Part shown: piece after piece, positions 45,056 to 54,296 of the stretch | How the letters are laid out: each line of letters starts with the position of its first letter | Numbering within the stretch: the stretch's first letter is position 1 | Assembly (NCBI RefSeq): GCF_007752535.1 | Contig: NZ_CP036426.1 | Coordinates: forward strand, 6,200,001-6,264,000 | Length of the DNA: 64,000 bases | From: Tautonia plasticadhaerens | Lineage (GTDB): Bacteria; Planctomycetota; Planctomycetia; Isosphaerales; Isosphaeraceae | Direction: 5' to 3' | The notes under the pieces: generated by a model | What the model saw: only the letters and a program-made list of their open reading frames with translations | Told to the model about the DNA's origin: nothing | The model's database searches: none | Made by a program: the position numbers and the translations under genes

Positions 45056-46276
45056 GTGGTCGTCCGCTATTGAGTTGCCGGGTATAGTCGGTGCAGTTTG
45101 ATCCGGGCATCCGCCGTGGTGAACTGCCACCGAATGCCCACCATCCGCTCGTTGCGGTCCTCCTCCCACGCCGCGACCTCCCGCTTCAGTTCCTCGCTCG
45201 ACCCGATCCGCCGGTCCAGGCACTGCCTCGCCAGCACCGACAGCTCGATCTCCGCCATGTTCAGCCAACTCCCGTGCTTCGGCGTGTGGTGGATCTCCAA
45301 CTTCCCGGCGATCCGACGGGCCCGCTCCGGCGGGAACGCCTCGTACAGCGAGGCGATCTTGTGCGTGTTCAGGTTGTCCATCACCAGCACGACCTTCTCC
45401 GCCTCCTCGTGCACCTCCTCCACCAGCCAACGCACCACCTCGGCGAAGTCCAACGCCGTCCGACGCTCGGTGACGTGGACCGCACGCCACCCCAGCAGCG
45501 GCATCGTCACCATGAACAGGTTGGCCGTCCCGTTGCGGACGTATTCGTGATCGAACCGCTCGAGCCGCCCTGGCGCTGCCGGGATCGGCACGACCGTCTC
45601 GCCGATCAGTTGCTTGCTCGCCTCGTCGAGGCAGACCAGCGGTCGCGTCTCGTCGTAGGGCCGGTGGTAGACCTCCAGCACGTCCTCCATCGCCGCCACG
45701 AACTCGGCGTTCGCCTCCGGCGGGATGCACCACTGCTGCTTCAGATGCGGCCTCAGTTCGCTTTTTTCAAAGAGCGGCGCACCGTCTCGTCGGAGATCGA
45801 GGGGACGATCTCCAACTCGACGAGCTTGTCGGCCAGCAATCGCATCGTCCAGGCCTTGCGGCCGTCGGGGGGCTCCGAGCAGGCCAGGGCGATCAACTTC
45901 GCCTCGGCCCGGCCGTCGAGGGCCCGCTGGCGGCTGGGACGGGCCTGCGTCTTGCGGACCAGGGCGGCCTCCAGGCCCTGCTCGACGAACCGCTGGCGGA
46001 CCCGCTCGATGGTGGCGACAGAGACCTCGACGGCCTCGGCGATGCGGTCGTCGGGCCAGGCGGGCCCGCCCTCGGCGGCATCAGCCTTGAGGAGGATGCG
46101 GGCATGGGCCAGTTTCAGAGCGGAGGCCTTGCCGGCGGAGATGAGATCGAGGAGGGCCTGGCGTTCGTCGGCGGTGAGCGTCACGATGTACTTCTTCATG
46201 TCGATGCTCCTGAAGCGGTTAGGGCTCCAGGAGAACCGATTGCAGCCCATCCCTCAAGTCGTCAGTGGTCGACCAC
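45056..46276 (-). mobile_element. IS630-type element, copy 2, inside the cytochrome gene
   Basis: The ends are GTGGTCG...CGACCAC with TA at 45054-45055 and 46277-46278. It is the same length as copy 1 (1221 bp) and in the same orientation, 5306 bp away. Joining the flanks at one TA restores the cytochrome frame as QAAIRSPSPEERQTDGNK. Confidence 0.9.
45067..46199 (-). CDS. IS630 transposase made by -1 frameshift (copy 2)
   Basis: It is the same gene as at 39761-40893: a helix-turn-helix frame from ATG 46199 to 45753, an AAAAAAG slippery site at 45767-45761, and a DDE frame ending at 45067. The protein sequences of both halves are identical to copy 1. It lies antisense to the cytochrome gene it interrupts. 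Confidence 0.85.
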
Positions 46277-46278
46277 TA

Positions 46279-47941
46279 GCCCCGAAGAGCGGCAGACCGA
46301 CGGAAATAAGAGAAGCCGGGACGGGATTCCCCTCCATCTGATGGATATCCACATGGAAAAGGGAATGCACTGCGTTGACTGTCATTTCCAAATTAGTGCC
46401 CACGGAAACGGGAAACTCTATGGTGAGGTTCGCGACGCGATCGAGATTCAGTGTATCGACTGCCATGGAACCTCCAACCGATATGCGACTCTCATGACCT
46501 CGGGCCCTGCCTCGCCCGAGGGAGGGATGGACCTGAAATCGCTCCGGACGCCATTCGGGAAGCCTCGTTTCGAGATCATCGAGGATCAGCTTCATCAGAA
46601 CTCGATGGTCGAACCAGGTTTGAGTTGGCGGGTCGTCCAGACTGCCGACACGACAACCCCCGGCAATCGCGATTACAACCAGAAATCCCATCTCTCGAAG
46701 ACCGTCCGCTTCGAGGAAAACCGGATTGTCTGGGGTGATCTCCCGGGGAATGACGAGGACGCGTGCCCTCATTCGAGCGCCAACATGAGTTGCCAGGCAT
46801 GCCATTCGTCCTGGAACCCAAGTTGCTACGGCTGCCACCTGCCTCAACGTGCCAACATGAAAATGCCCGAGTTGCACAACGCGGGCGATGTATCGCGGAA
46901 TTACGTTTCGTACAATTGGCAGACGCTCCGGGACGACACATTCATGCTAGCCCGAGACGGAGACGTTACCGGGAATCGAATCAATCCGTCCCGCTCTTCA
47001 TGTGCAATCCATGTGACTTCGTACAATGCGCAACGAGAGGCGATCTATATTCAGCAGCAGACCATCTCCTCGGAGGGGCTCAGCGGAATCGCATTCAGCA
47101 CGAACGTCCCGCACACTGTTCGGGGAGGACCGCCGATCGACCCGGCCACTGGCCGTCCCCTGAACCCGGCCAACTACCTTCCCGGTCGGGGAGAGACAAA
47201 GCAATGCACAGATTGTCACGTATCTCGAAACGATGATAATAACGCGATAATGGCGCAGCTCCTCATGCAGGGCACCAATTTTATGAACTTCATGGGTCGT
47301 TACGCCTGGGTGGCCGCCGGAGTTCACGGTCTCTTCGCGATCGAGGTTACCGAGCGGGACGAGCCCCAGACCGTCATCGGCAGCACGATGCATGAGATCG
47401 TCTACCCCGATCGGTACAAGGACCACCTCGATGAGAGCCGAAAACTCGTTGTCGCACACGAGCACCCTGGACGGGACGTCGGCGAAAACCTCGATCCCAG
47501 GCATGCTCGACCTGAAGTGCTCGACCTTCAGGCACGGGGAGAATTTCTTTACGCCGCTTGCGGGTCGAACGGGCTTCGAATCTTCGACATTGCGTTCATC
47601 GACAACAAGGGATTCGCGGAGCGAATCCTCACCGCCCCGTTCTCACCTCTCGGCCAGCGATTCTTCGTCCGGACCGAGTACGCCACATGCGTGACCGCCC
47701 CGACGACTCTCGCACCGGACCCGACCCGACACCACTTCCCCGAAAATCGAGAGCCATCAATTTCTGCGACATATGGCTATCTCTACGTTGGCGACAAGTA
47801 TGAAGGGATCATTGTCGTCGGTGCCTCGTCCCTGCTCGATGGCAATCCCCTGAATAATTTCCTCAAGCGGGAACTGACATATAATCCCAACGGCATCCTC
47901 TGTGGCACACGAAAAATTACTTTTTTTGGCACTTACGCTTA
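46279..47941 (+). pseudogene. Decahaem cytochrome c / LVIVD fusion, part 2
   Basis: This is the middle part of the interrupted cytochrome. Haem motifs are CVDCH, CIDCH, CQACH, CYGCH and CTDCH. With part 1 this makes nine CXXCH and one CX4CH. After about base 47480 the haem motifs stop and LVIVD-type beta-propeller repeats begin (GEFLYAACGSNGLRIFDIAF; YGYLYVGDKYEGIIVVGASS). The frame ends artificially at TAG 47940-47942, created where IS701-B inserted at TA. Continuation is at 50302 after two IS elements. No indel was found in this part. Confidence 0.85.
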
Positions 47942-49389
47942 GTACTACTCCGTTAGCCACTACGAACCAGCCCCGGGGTCTTGTTCGTACCAGGTGGTAT
48001 GAGCAAGACCTACACCCCCGAACTCGACCCCGAGGCCCTCTCACGCCTCGACGCCTACGCCGCCCGCTTCCGCGACGCCTTCGCCCTCGATCGGCCCGCC
48101 CGCTGGTGCCCGGTCTATCTCCGCGGCCTGATCACCGACGGCGAGCGCAAGAGCATCGAGCCGCTCTCCCGACGCGTCCCCCTGCCGCCCGAGCTGGCCG
48201 TCAAGGACCCCGAGCAGGCGCTGCAGCAGTTCGTCAGCCAGAGCCCCTGGGACGAGCAGGCGGCCTGGAAGCGCTACAGGGCCGTCATGGCCGAGTGCTT
48301 CGCCGACCCGGCCGGCATCTTCGTCATCGACGACACGACCTTCCCCAAGCAGGGCAAGCACTCCGTCGGGGTGCAGCGTCAGCACTGCGGCGCGCTGGGC
48401 AAGAAGGCCAACTGCCAGTGCGCCGTCTCGGTGCACTACGTCAGCCCGAAGGGGCACTGCCCGCTCGACCTGCGGCTGTACCTGCCGGAGAGCTGGCTGG
48501 GGGACGAGGCGCGCCTCGACCGGGCGGGCGTGCCCGAGCCGGAGCGGCGGATGCTGACCAAGGGGCAGATCGCCTTGGAGCTGCTGGACCGGGTCCGTGG
48601 CGAGGGGCTGCCGGGGCAGCTGGTGCTGGCCGACGCCGGCTACGGCGTCTCCGGGCCGTCCCGCGCCGGCCTGGCCGAGCGTGGCCTGCACTATATCGTC
48701 GGCGTCACCGACGAGTTGGTGGTCTTCACCGAGGAGCCCCGGTGGATCGAGCCGACGGCCGCGACGGGCGGCCGCCCGCAGAAGCGGCCCCGCCTGGCCG
48801 AGGGATCCCCCCGGCCGGTCAGCCTGAGGGAGCTGGCCTCGCGGACGCCGCGGCGGAAGGTCACCTGGCGCGAAGGGACGTAGGGCCCGATGTCGGGCCG
48901 CTTCGCCTGGCTGCGGGTCTGGCCGGGGCACGGCTGGGCCACCGGCGACTGTGCCGGCGAGGAGCCGCTCTGGCTGCTGATCGAGGAGCAGGCCGACGGC
49001 AAGCTCAAGTACGCCTTCAGCGACCTGCCGGCGGGCACCAGCCGCCTGCGGGCAGTGCGGCTGTGGCGGAGCCGCTGGCCGGTGGAGCAGGGCTACCAGC
49101 AGATGAAGGAGGAACTCGGGCTGGACCACTTCGAGGGCCGCTCCTGGCGCGGGTTCCACCACCACGCCTGCCTGGTGATGCTGGCCTACGGCTTCCTGGC
49201 ACTCGAGCAGCGGCGAGCCCGCCGGGGTCGACCCCGGCCGGGCAAAAGGGGGGGCGCCGAGGTCCGGTGATCACGCTGCCGTCGATCCGCCGGGCCCTGC
49301 AACGCCTGCTGGCCCCGATCTGCCGGCACGACTGCCCCTACTGCCGGGGACTCGTCGACCCACCTCCCGAGCAACTAACGGAGTAGTAT
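47942..49389 (+). mobile_element. IS701-type element B
   Basis: The ends are GTACTACTCCGTTAG (47942) and, reading inward from 49389, ATACTACTCCGTTAG. TA flanks both sides (47940-47941 and 49390-49391). Length is 1448 bp. It interrupts the LVIVD part of the cytochrome gene and is followed at once by an IS5-type element. Confidence 0.88.
47981..49270 (+). pseudogene. IS701-B transposase with in-frame amber codon
   Basis: The frame starts at GTG/ATG around 47981-47999 (MSKTYTPELDPEALSRLDAY) and has GIFVIDDTTFPKQGKHSVGV and QLVLADAGYGVSG. A TAG at 48881-48883 sits where copy A has a lysine (TWREGT-stop versus TWREGTK). Beyond it the same frame continues, [20 protein letters not shown], to the normal C-terminus [20 protein letters not shown]. 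There is no other break. AAG to TAG is a single-base change. Probably inactive unless the amber codon is read through. Confidence 0.85.
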
Positions 49390-49391
49390 TA

Positions 49392-50298
49392 GAAGCCCTG
49401 ACAAAACCGGGTGAATCACATCACATCCTGGTGGAGGATACGGAAGCAGATGACACAGGCCGCCAGGGTCGTCCAGGCGTCCTGGATCACCCCCAGCCGG
49501 TCGTACCGCACCCGCATCCGCCGCAGGCCCTTGATCCAGCCGATCGTCCGCTCCACCACCCAGCGGACCTTGCCCAGCCCGCTGCCGTGCGGTGTCCGAC
49601 GCTTGGCGATGTGCGGCTCGATGCCCATCCAACGCAGTAACGCCCTCGTCCCCTCGCTGTCGTAGCCCCGGTCGGCATACAGGTCATCCGGCAACTGCTT
49701 CGGCCTGCCCGGTTTGCCGGCGACGCTCGGGAAGTCGAGCACCAGCGGGATGATCTGGCGGTGGTCGCTCTCGTTGGCCCCGGCGGTGCGGATCGCCAGC
49801 GGCACTCCGGTGCGACTGACCATCACCGTGTGCTTCGTGCCCTTCCTGCTGCGGTCGACGGGGCTCGGGCCGGTCGCCTCGCCGCCGCCGGAGGCCCGCA
49901 CCGTCACGCCGTCGACGACCACCGTGTCGGTCTCCAGCTTGCCAGCCTTGCGGAGCAGCCTCAGCAGGTCGGCATGGAGGCGGTCCCAGATGCCGGCCTC
50001 CTCCCAGGCCCGCAGCCGGCGATGGGCGGTGCGACCTGAGCAGCCGAGTTCCTGCGGGACATCCTCCCAGCGATTGCCGGTGGCCAGGACGAACCAGATG
50101 ACACGCAGGGCGACCCGGTGCCCGATCGGCGGACGCCCGCCGTAGGGGCCGATGGCCGGTTCCGGCGGCAGGTGGTGGGCAACCAGATCGAAGAACTCGT
50201 CCGGCATGTGGGCGCTCGCCATGGTGGTGTCTCCTTCGGTTCGGAGGAAAACAGCACCAGGGCGCAAACTCCATGCCACACGGTTTTGTCAGGGCTTC
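49392..50298 (-). mobile_element. IS5-type element at the edge of IS701-B
   Basis: The ends are an 18-bp inverted repeat, GAAGCCCTGACAAAACCG at 49392 and its complement ending at 50298. TTA is duplicated at 49389-49391 and 50299-50301. It inserted at the right end of IS701-B after that element was in place, since the target TTA includes the last base of IS701-B. Confidence 0.9.
49416..50222 (-). CDS. IS5-family transposase (single ORF)
   Basis: This 268-residue protein starts MASAHMPDEFFDLVAHHLPP at ATG 50222, with AAGGAG nine bases upstream. It has an N-terminal DUF4096-like domain (GNRWEDVPQELGCSGRTAHR) and a DDE domain: TDTVVVDGVTVRAS (first Asp), DDLYADRGYDSEGTRALLRW (second Asp) and RWVVERTIGWIKGLRRMRVR (Glu with the Y(2)R-type helix). 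Length and single frame are normal; it looks active. It is antisense to the cytochrome gene. Confidence 0.88.
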   Translation of the reverse strand: MASAHMPDEFFDLVAHHLPPEPAIGPYGGRPPIGHRVALRVIWFVLATGNRWEDVPQELGCSGRTAHRRLRAWEEAGIWDRLHADLLRLLRKAGKLETDTVVVDGVTVRASGGGEATGPSPVDRSRKGTKHTVMVSRTGVPLAIRTAGANESDHRQIIPLVLDFPSVAGKPGRPKQLPDDLYADRGYDSEGTRALLRWMGIEPHIAKRRTPHGSGLGKVRWVVERTIGWIKGLRRMRVRYDRLGVIQDAWTTLAACVICFRILHQDVM

Positions 50299-50301
50299 TT
50301 A

Positions 50302-51055
50302 CGTATGCTGCGATACGGGGATCGCGATCGTCGATTTCGCCAATCCGCTGCAACCGAGGGTCGTCACCGTCCTCGGAGCGGATGTGGTAAAGCGACCGAC
50401 CGACTTCCAGGCCCAGTTTCGATACGGCTTCGCCTGCGATGAGGACGGGATAAAGACCTTCGACCTCACGGTCCCGACCCGGCCGACTCTTATCAGCGTT
50501 TTGCCGGTCGCTGAGGCATATAAAATATTCCTCGTTCGGACATACGCCTATGTCGCTGCCGGAAAACAGGGATTAGTCATAGTCGATATCGAACGGCCTC
50601 GACAGCTCTTCATCGATCAAATTTTTGATGCAGAGGGTGAAATTGATGACCTGCGCGACGTTAAGATCGCAATTACATACAACAGTCTGTTCGCGTACCT
50701 CGCCGATGGAGAGAACGGTCTTCGAGTGGTCCAGCTGACCTCGCCGAAGACTCCAGGGAATGACGGTTTCAGCCCGAGGCCGACTCCTCAGTTAATCGCC
50801 ACTCATGAATTGACCGAGGGGGGACATGCCCTGGTGATCAACGACACTTTGGATCGGGACAGGGCCGTCGACGAGAGCGGCAATCAACTCTCGGTATTCG
50901 GCCGAATCGGCGCCCGGCCACTCGAACTGGACGAGCAACGTCGACTCTACCTGCGCAACGAGCTGCTGTACATGCTGACCGACGACCCCATCGATTTTGG
51001 ACAACCTCGTCCTCGATTCCCGCGGGACTTGTCCAAGCCCCGTTCCAAGAAATGA
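50302..51055 (+). pseudogene. Decahaem cytochrome c / LVIVD fusion, part 3 (C-terminal propeller)
   Basis: This holds the remaining LVIVD repeats: CDTGIAIVDFANPLQPRVVT, CDEDGIKTFDLTVPTRPTLI, RTYAYVAAGKQGLVIVDIER and LADGENGLRVVQLTSPKTPG. Joining 47939 to TA plus 50302 gives GTYAYVCCDTGIAIVDF, a perfect repeat in frame. The gene ends at 51055 with a basic tail (PRDLSKPRSKK). LVIVD repeats form beta-propellers on secreted or surface proteins. The whole reconstructed gene is 3996 nt, about 1330 residues. Confidence 0.85.
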
Positions 51056-51153
51056 ACATTTAATTATGCATACACGGTCACTCGATTATATTCTCGTTCG
51101 ACTCCAAAGAATGATGATGGGTTGGACCCAATGCTTGATCAATCCGATGATCC

Positions 51154-52998
51154 CTATGGAATGAGGATCATCAACGAGCGAATTTCCTCGCGGAACTGGT
51201 ATGGATCATAAGTGTTCGCAGTACTCAACGTTATCTTGAGCCCTTCATTGTTGATGTGTTGGAGAGATTCCTTGAATCCATCCGACATATACGCGTCTCT
51301 TAGTTGATTGGGGTCAAGCAGCGGACCGAATGCCATCAGGATCGGATTCTGCCGGGAGGCTTCCCAGTAGCTTTCCGGTGCTTTTGAGTAATCGAGTGTC
51401 ACGGGCAACCAATCTCCGAATCCCCCCAGTTCCTCATCCATTGCCAGATTCCGAAGGATCATGTGCGAGAGCGCATCACGGGCATCGGACCCTGGATATC
51501 GACCAAGGTTCAATCCTACATCCCAGGACATGAGGATCTTTTCGATCTGATCATGCGTAGAGGCTTGCTCATCGCGTCCATCATCCCAATCCCGATAGAT
51601 AATTTGGAGGGCCGAGGCAACCTGGCGGGCGGTGTCGTAGTCGAGTATCGAGTCCTGGTTCAACTCGCAGAGTCGACGGAGCAATCTCTCCACCGAGTCC
51701 TGATCGAAGGAGGCCTTGCTCATGCGACGCTCGTTGAATGAGTCAGCCCATCCGGCGAGACCCCTTGCTGCGTCTCGAACCTCATCCGGCCTGCCAAATG
51801 GGCGTGAACTGAATGCCTCGTTTAACGTGCAAAGTCGGTCATGGAATTTATCTCGATCTACCTCATCGCCAAACTGATCGATATTCAGTTCGATTAGCGC
51901 GATGGGAAAGGTCCTTGGCATGGGTCGTCCAGGGGCGAAGGCGAATCCTCGACGCTGTCGCCATCCCGGATAGCGGAGGTCATGGTGGCATGCGAGGCAG
52001 TCTGAATGTGTCAATGCTATCTCTGGCCACCGAGTGAGTGCTAACTTCGGATACTCCTCGGCATTCTCAAAGCGCGGATTGTTCCGGATGCTCTCGTTCA
52101 AGGCGATCTCAGGCCAGGCAGAGAGAGTCATCGGTGCCGTGTTGCTCAGGTCGGCCCGGTCGGCGAGCAAATTCATCGATTCCCGGAGGGCGACGACATT
52201 CCCGACCATCGAGAGCTCTGCCCCGTAACGCTTGGCCTCCTCGATGCCATTGGCCTGACGGATCGCTTCTGGGGCGTCTCGCCACCACGGGACGTCGTCC
52301 TTGTCACGCCAGTGCTGTGGCAGGTTCTTGACGAACCGGGCGACATCAATACTCGGCAGCGGCGGGTGACCTGCGGCATACATCGGATGGGAGACGACTC
52401 GACCGAGTTCCGCGTTCCCGACGTGGCACGACAGATAGAGCTGCGCCTGGAATTCAGGGTCTCGGAGATTCCAGAGGCCGAGTTCAGCCTTCTCCTCGGG
52501 AGTCCTCCGTCTCCAATCGGAGGTCTGATGTGGGCCAAACCATCCACCGTCGGTACCACCCGAAGGCCCGTGGCATACCTCGCAGTTCACCCCATCCGTG
52601 TGGCTGAAATCCGGCCCGAGTTGTTGCGTGGGGAAATTTTGCGCATGGCAAGAGAGGCAACCGGACTCTGGCCGGGTCACCTCCACCCTCAGTTTGGCCC
52701 CAATCCCCTCGCCACGAGGTCCTTCAAGGACCGCATAGGCCATCGAATGTTTGTCGACCGTTCTCCACGTCGAGTACTCAGTCAGGAGGCACCAGTCGAG
52801 GTCCCCCCGATTATAATTCAATCGTGTTGGCTGCTTGTGGCATTGGAAGCATGAATTGGCACCATAGTATGTGCCTTCGATCCTCATAAATTGATCCGAT
52901 CGGGATGAGGCCTCCTGAGCCAGGGCGTTCCCCGGGGGGCTCAGGGAGACGATCGAGGCGACCGCCAGCCCCAGGCGCGCTCGAATCGCGCATTTCAT
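51154..52998 (-). CDS. Multihaem c-type cytochrome (four CXXCH plus one degenerate site)
   Basis: This is a 614-residue exported cytochrome. ATG 52998 opens a signal peptide (MKCAIRARLGLAVASIVSLS...NALAQ). Canonical haem sites are CFQCH, CLSCH, CEVCH and CLACH. At the place where the neighbouring cytochrome has CMPCHVG, this one has YLSCHVG: the first cysteine is Tyr (TAT at 52437-52435), one base from TGT. Distal His candidates occur in SHPMYAAGHPPLPS. The C-terminal ~200 residues lack haem motifs. It originally followed the 54278-55828 gene with a 4-bp overlap, now split by ISAs1; GGGGAA remains as the ribosome-binding site. It is convergent with the decahaem gene. Confidence 0.85.
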   Translation of the reverse strand: MKCAIRARLGLAVASIVSLSPPGNALAQEASSRSDQFMRIEGTYYGANSCFQCHKQPTRLNYNRGDLDWCLLTEYSTWRTVDKHSMAYAVLEGPRGEGIGAKLRVEVTRPESGCLSCHAQNFPTQQLGPDFSHTDGVNCEVCHGPSGGTDGGWFGPHQTSDWRRRTPEEKAELGLWNLRDPEFQAQLYLSCHVGNAELGRVVSHPMYAAGHPPLPSIDVARFVKNLPQHWRDKDDVPWWRDAPEAIRQANGIEEAKRYGAELSMVGNVVALRESMNLLADRADLSNTAPMTLSAWPEIALNESIRNNPRFENAEEYPKLALTRWPEIALTHSDCLACHHDLRYPGWRQRRGFAFAPGRPMPRTFPIALIELNIDQFGDEVDRDKFHDRLCTLNEAFSSRPFGRPDEVRDAARGLAGWADSFNERRMSKASFDQDSVERLLRRLCELNQDSILDYDTARQVASALQIIYRDWDDGRDEQASTHDQIEKILMSWDVGLNLGRYPGSDARDALSHMILRNLAMDEELGGFGDWLPVTLDYSKAPESYWEASRQNPILMAFGPLLDPNQLRDAYMSDGFKESLQHINNEGLKITLSTANTYDPYQFREEIRSLMILIP

Positions 52999-53008
52999 GG
53001 TTGTTCCC

Positions 53009-54296
53009 CAGGGCCAGCGCGCACTTCTATAACAATCCGGCAAGCTCTGCGGCCTTGCGCCCGCCCCGCTGCCCGGGTATACCGTCCACCGTGTCGTGAA
53101 CCAGACCCGGTGGCCGGAGGTCGGCGATGGCGGGCACCCGCAGCAAGCTCGACGAGATCGTGGCATCGTTCGCGATGCTGGAAGATCCCCGCTCCCACAT
53201 CAACCGCCGGCATCCGCTGCCCAGCGTCCTGGTCATCGCTGTCTTGGCCGTCCTCGCCGGCGCCGCCGGGCCCACCGCCATCGCCCGCTGGGCGAAGCTC
53301 AAAGAGGGGCTCCTGATGGACCTCCTCGACCTGCCGCGCGGCATCCCCGGCAAGGATGTCCTCCGCCGCATCCTGATGACGCTCAAGCCCGCGGCCTTCG
53401 AGGCCGCCTTCAACGCCTGGATCGCCCGCCTCCGCGACGAGGCCATCGCCACGACCGGCGTCGATCGGCCGGTCGTCGCCATCGACGGCAAGACGGCCCG
53501 CCGCAGCCGCGACGCGAAGGAGGGCCTCGGCCCGCTGCACATCGTCACCGCCTGGGCCGGCGAGTACGGCCTGGCGCTGGGACAGGAGGTGTGCGGCGAG
53601 AAGTCGAACGAGATCACGGCCATCCCCGAGCTGCTGAGGCGGATCGACGTCCGCGGCGGGGTAGTGACGATCGACGCGATGGGGGCGCAGAAGGTGATCG
53701 CCGAGGAGGTAGTCCGCGGCAAGGCCGACTACGTGTTGGCCCTGAAGGGGAACCACGAGGCGCTGCATCGGGCGGTCATCGAGCACATCGACGAACAGCT
53801 GGAGGGGGATCTCAAGGGGGCCGAGGAGCTGACGACGAGCGAGCGCGGGCACGGTCGCGAGGAGCACCGGACCTACCTGCACCTGCCAGCGCCGGCGGCC
53901 CTGCCCGGCCGGGCGGAGTGGAAGGGGCTGAGGTCGGTCGGCGTCGTGACGTCGCGGCGGGTGAAGGGAGGCGAAGAGAGCATTGAGATTCGCTACTACC
54001 TCATCAGCCTGCCGGTGGACGCGGAGCAGTTCGCCCGCGCGGTGCGGGGCCACTGGTCCGTGGAGAACGCGTGCCATTGGTCGCTCGACGTGACGTTCCG
54101 GGAGGATGACTCGCGGGTCCGCCAGCGGGTGCTGGGGGCGAACATCACCTGGCTGTATCGCTTCACATTGTCGCTCCTCAAGCAGCACCCCGACCGGCGA
54201 CAGAGCCTGGCCATGAAGCGCCGCGGCTGCGGCTGGAGCGACACGTTTCTGATGGAAGTCATTGCTGCGTTAACATGTTAGTGTGCGCTGGCCCTG
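53009..54296 (+). mobile_element. ISAs1-family element between two cytochrome genes
   Basis: The ends are CAGGGCCAGCGCGCACT (53009) and, inverted, AGTGTGCGCTGGCCCTG (ending 54296), with one mismatch. A 10-bp target duplication GGTTGTTCCC flanks it at 52999-53008 and 54297-54306. Length is 1288 bp. Confidence 0.92.
53127..54281 (+). CDS. ISAs1-family transposase
   Basis: This 384-residue transposase has the DDE_Tnp_ISAs1 layout: N-terminal IVASFAMLEDPRSHINRRHP, then VVAIDGKTARRSRDAKEG (first Asp), VVTIDAMGAQKVIAEEVV (second Asp), KADYVLALKGNHEAL and the Glu block VRGHWSVENACHWSLDVTFR. Length is normal for the family and no break is visible, so it is probably functional. It is on the opposite strand to both flanking cytochrome genes. 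Confidence 0.92.
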   Translation: MAGTRSKLDEIVASFAMLEDPRSHINRRHPLPSVLVIAVLAVLAGAAGPTAIARWAKLKEGLLMDLLDLPRGIPGKDVLRRILMTLKPAAFEAAFNAWIARLRDEAIATTGVDRPVVAIDGKTARRSRDAKEGLGPLHIVTAWAGEYGLALGQEVCGEKSNEITAIPELLRRIDVRGGVVTIDAMGAQKVIAEEVVRGKADYVLALKGNHEALHRAVIEHIDEQLEGDLKGAEELTTSERGHGREEHRTYLHLPAPAALPGRAEWKGLRSVGVVTSRRVKGGEESIEIRYYLISLPVDAEQFARAVRGHWSVENACHWSLDVTFREDDSRVRQRVLGANITWLYRFTLSLLKQHPDRRQSLAMKRRGCGWSDTFLMEVIAALTC

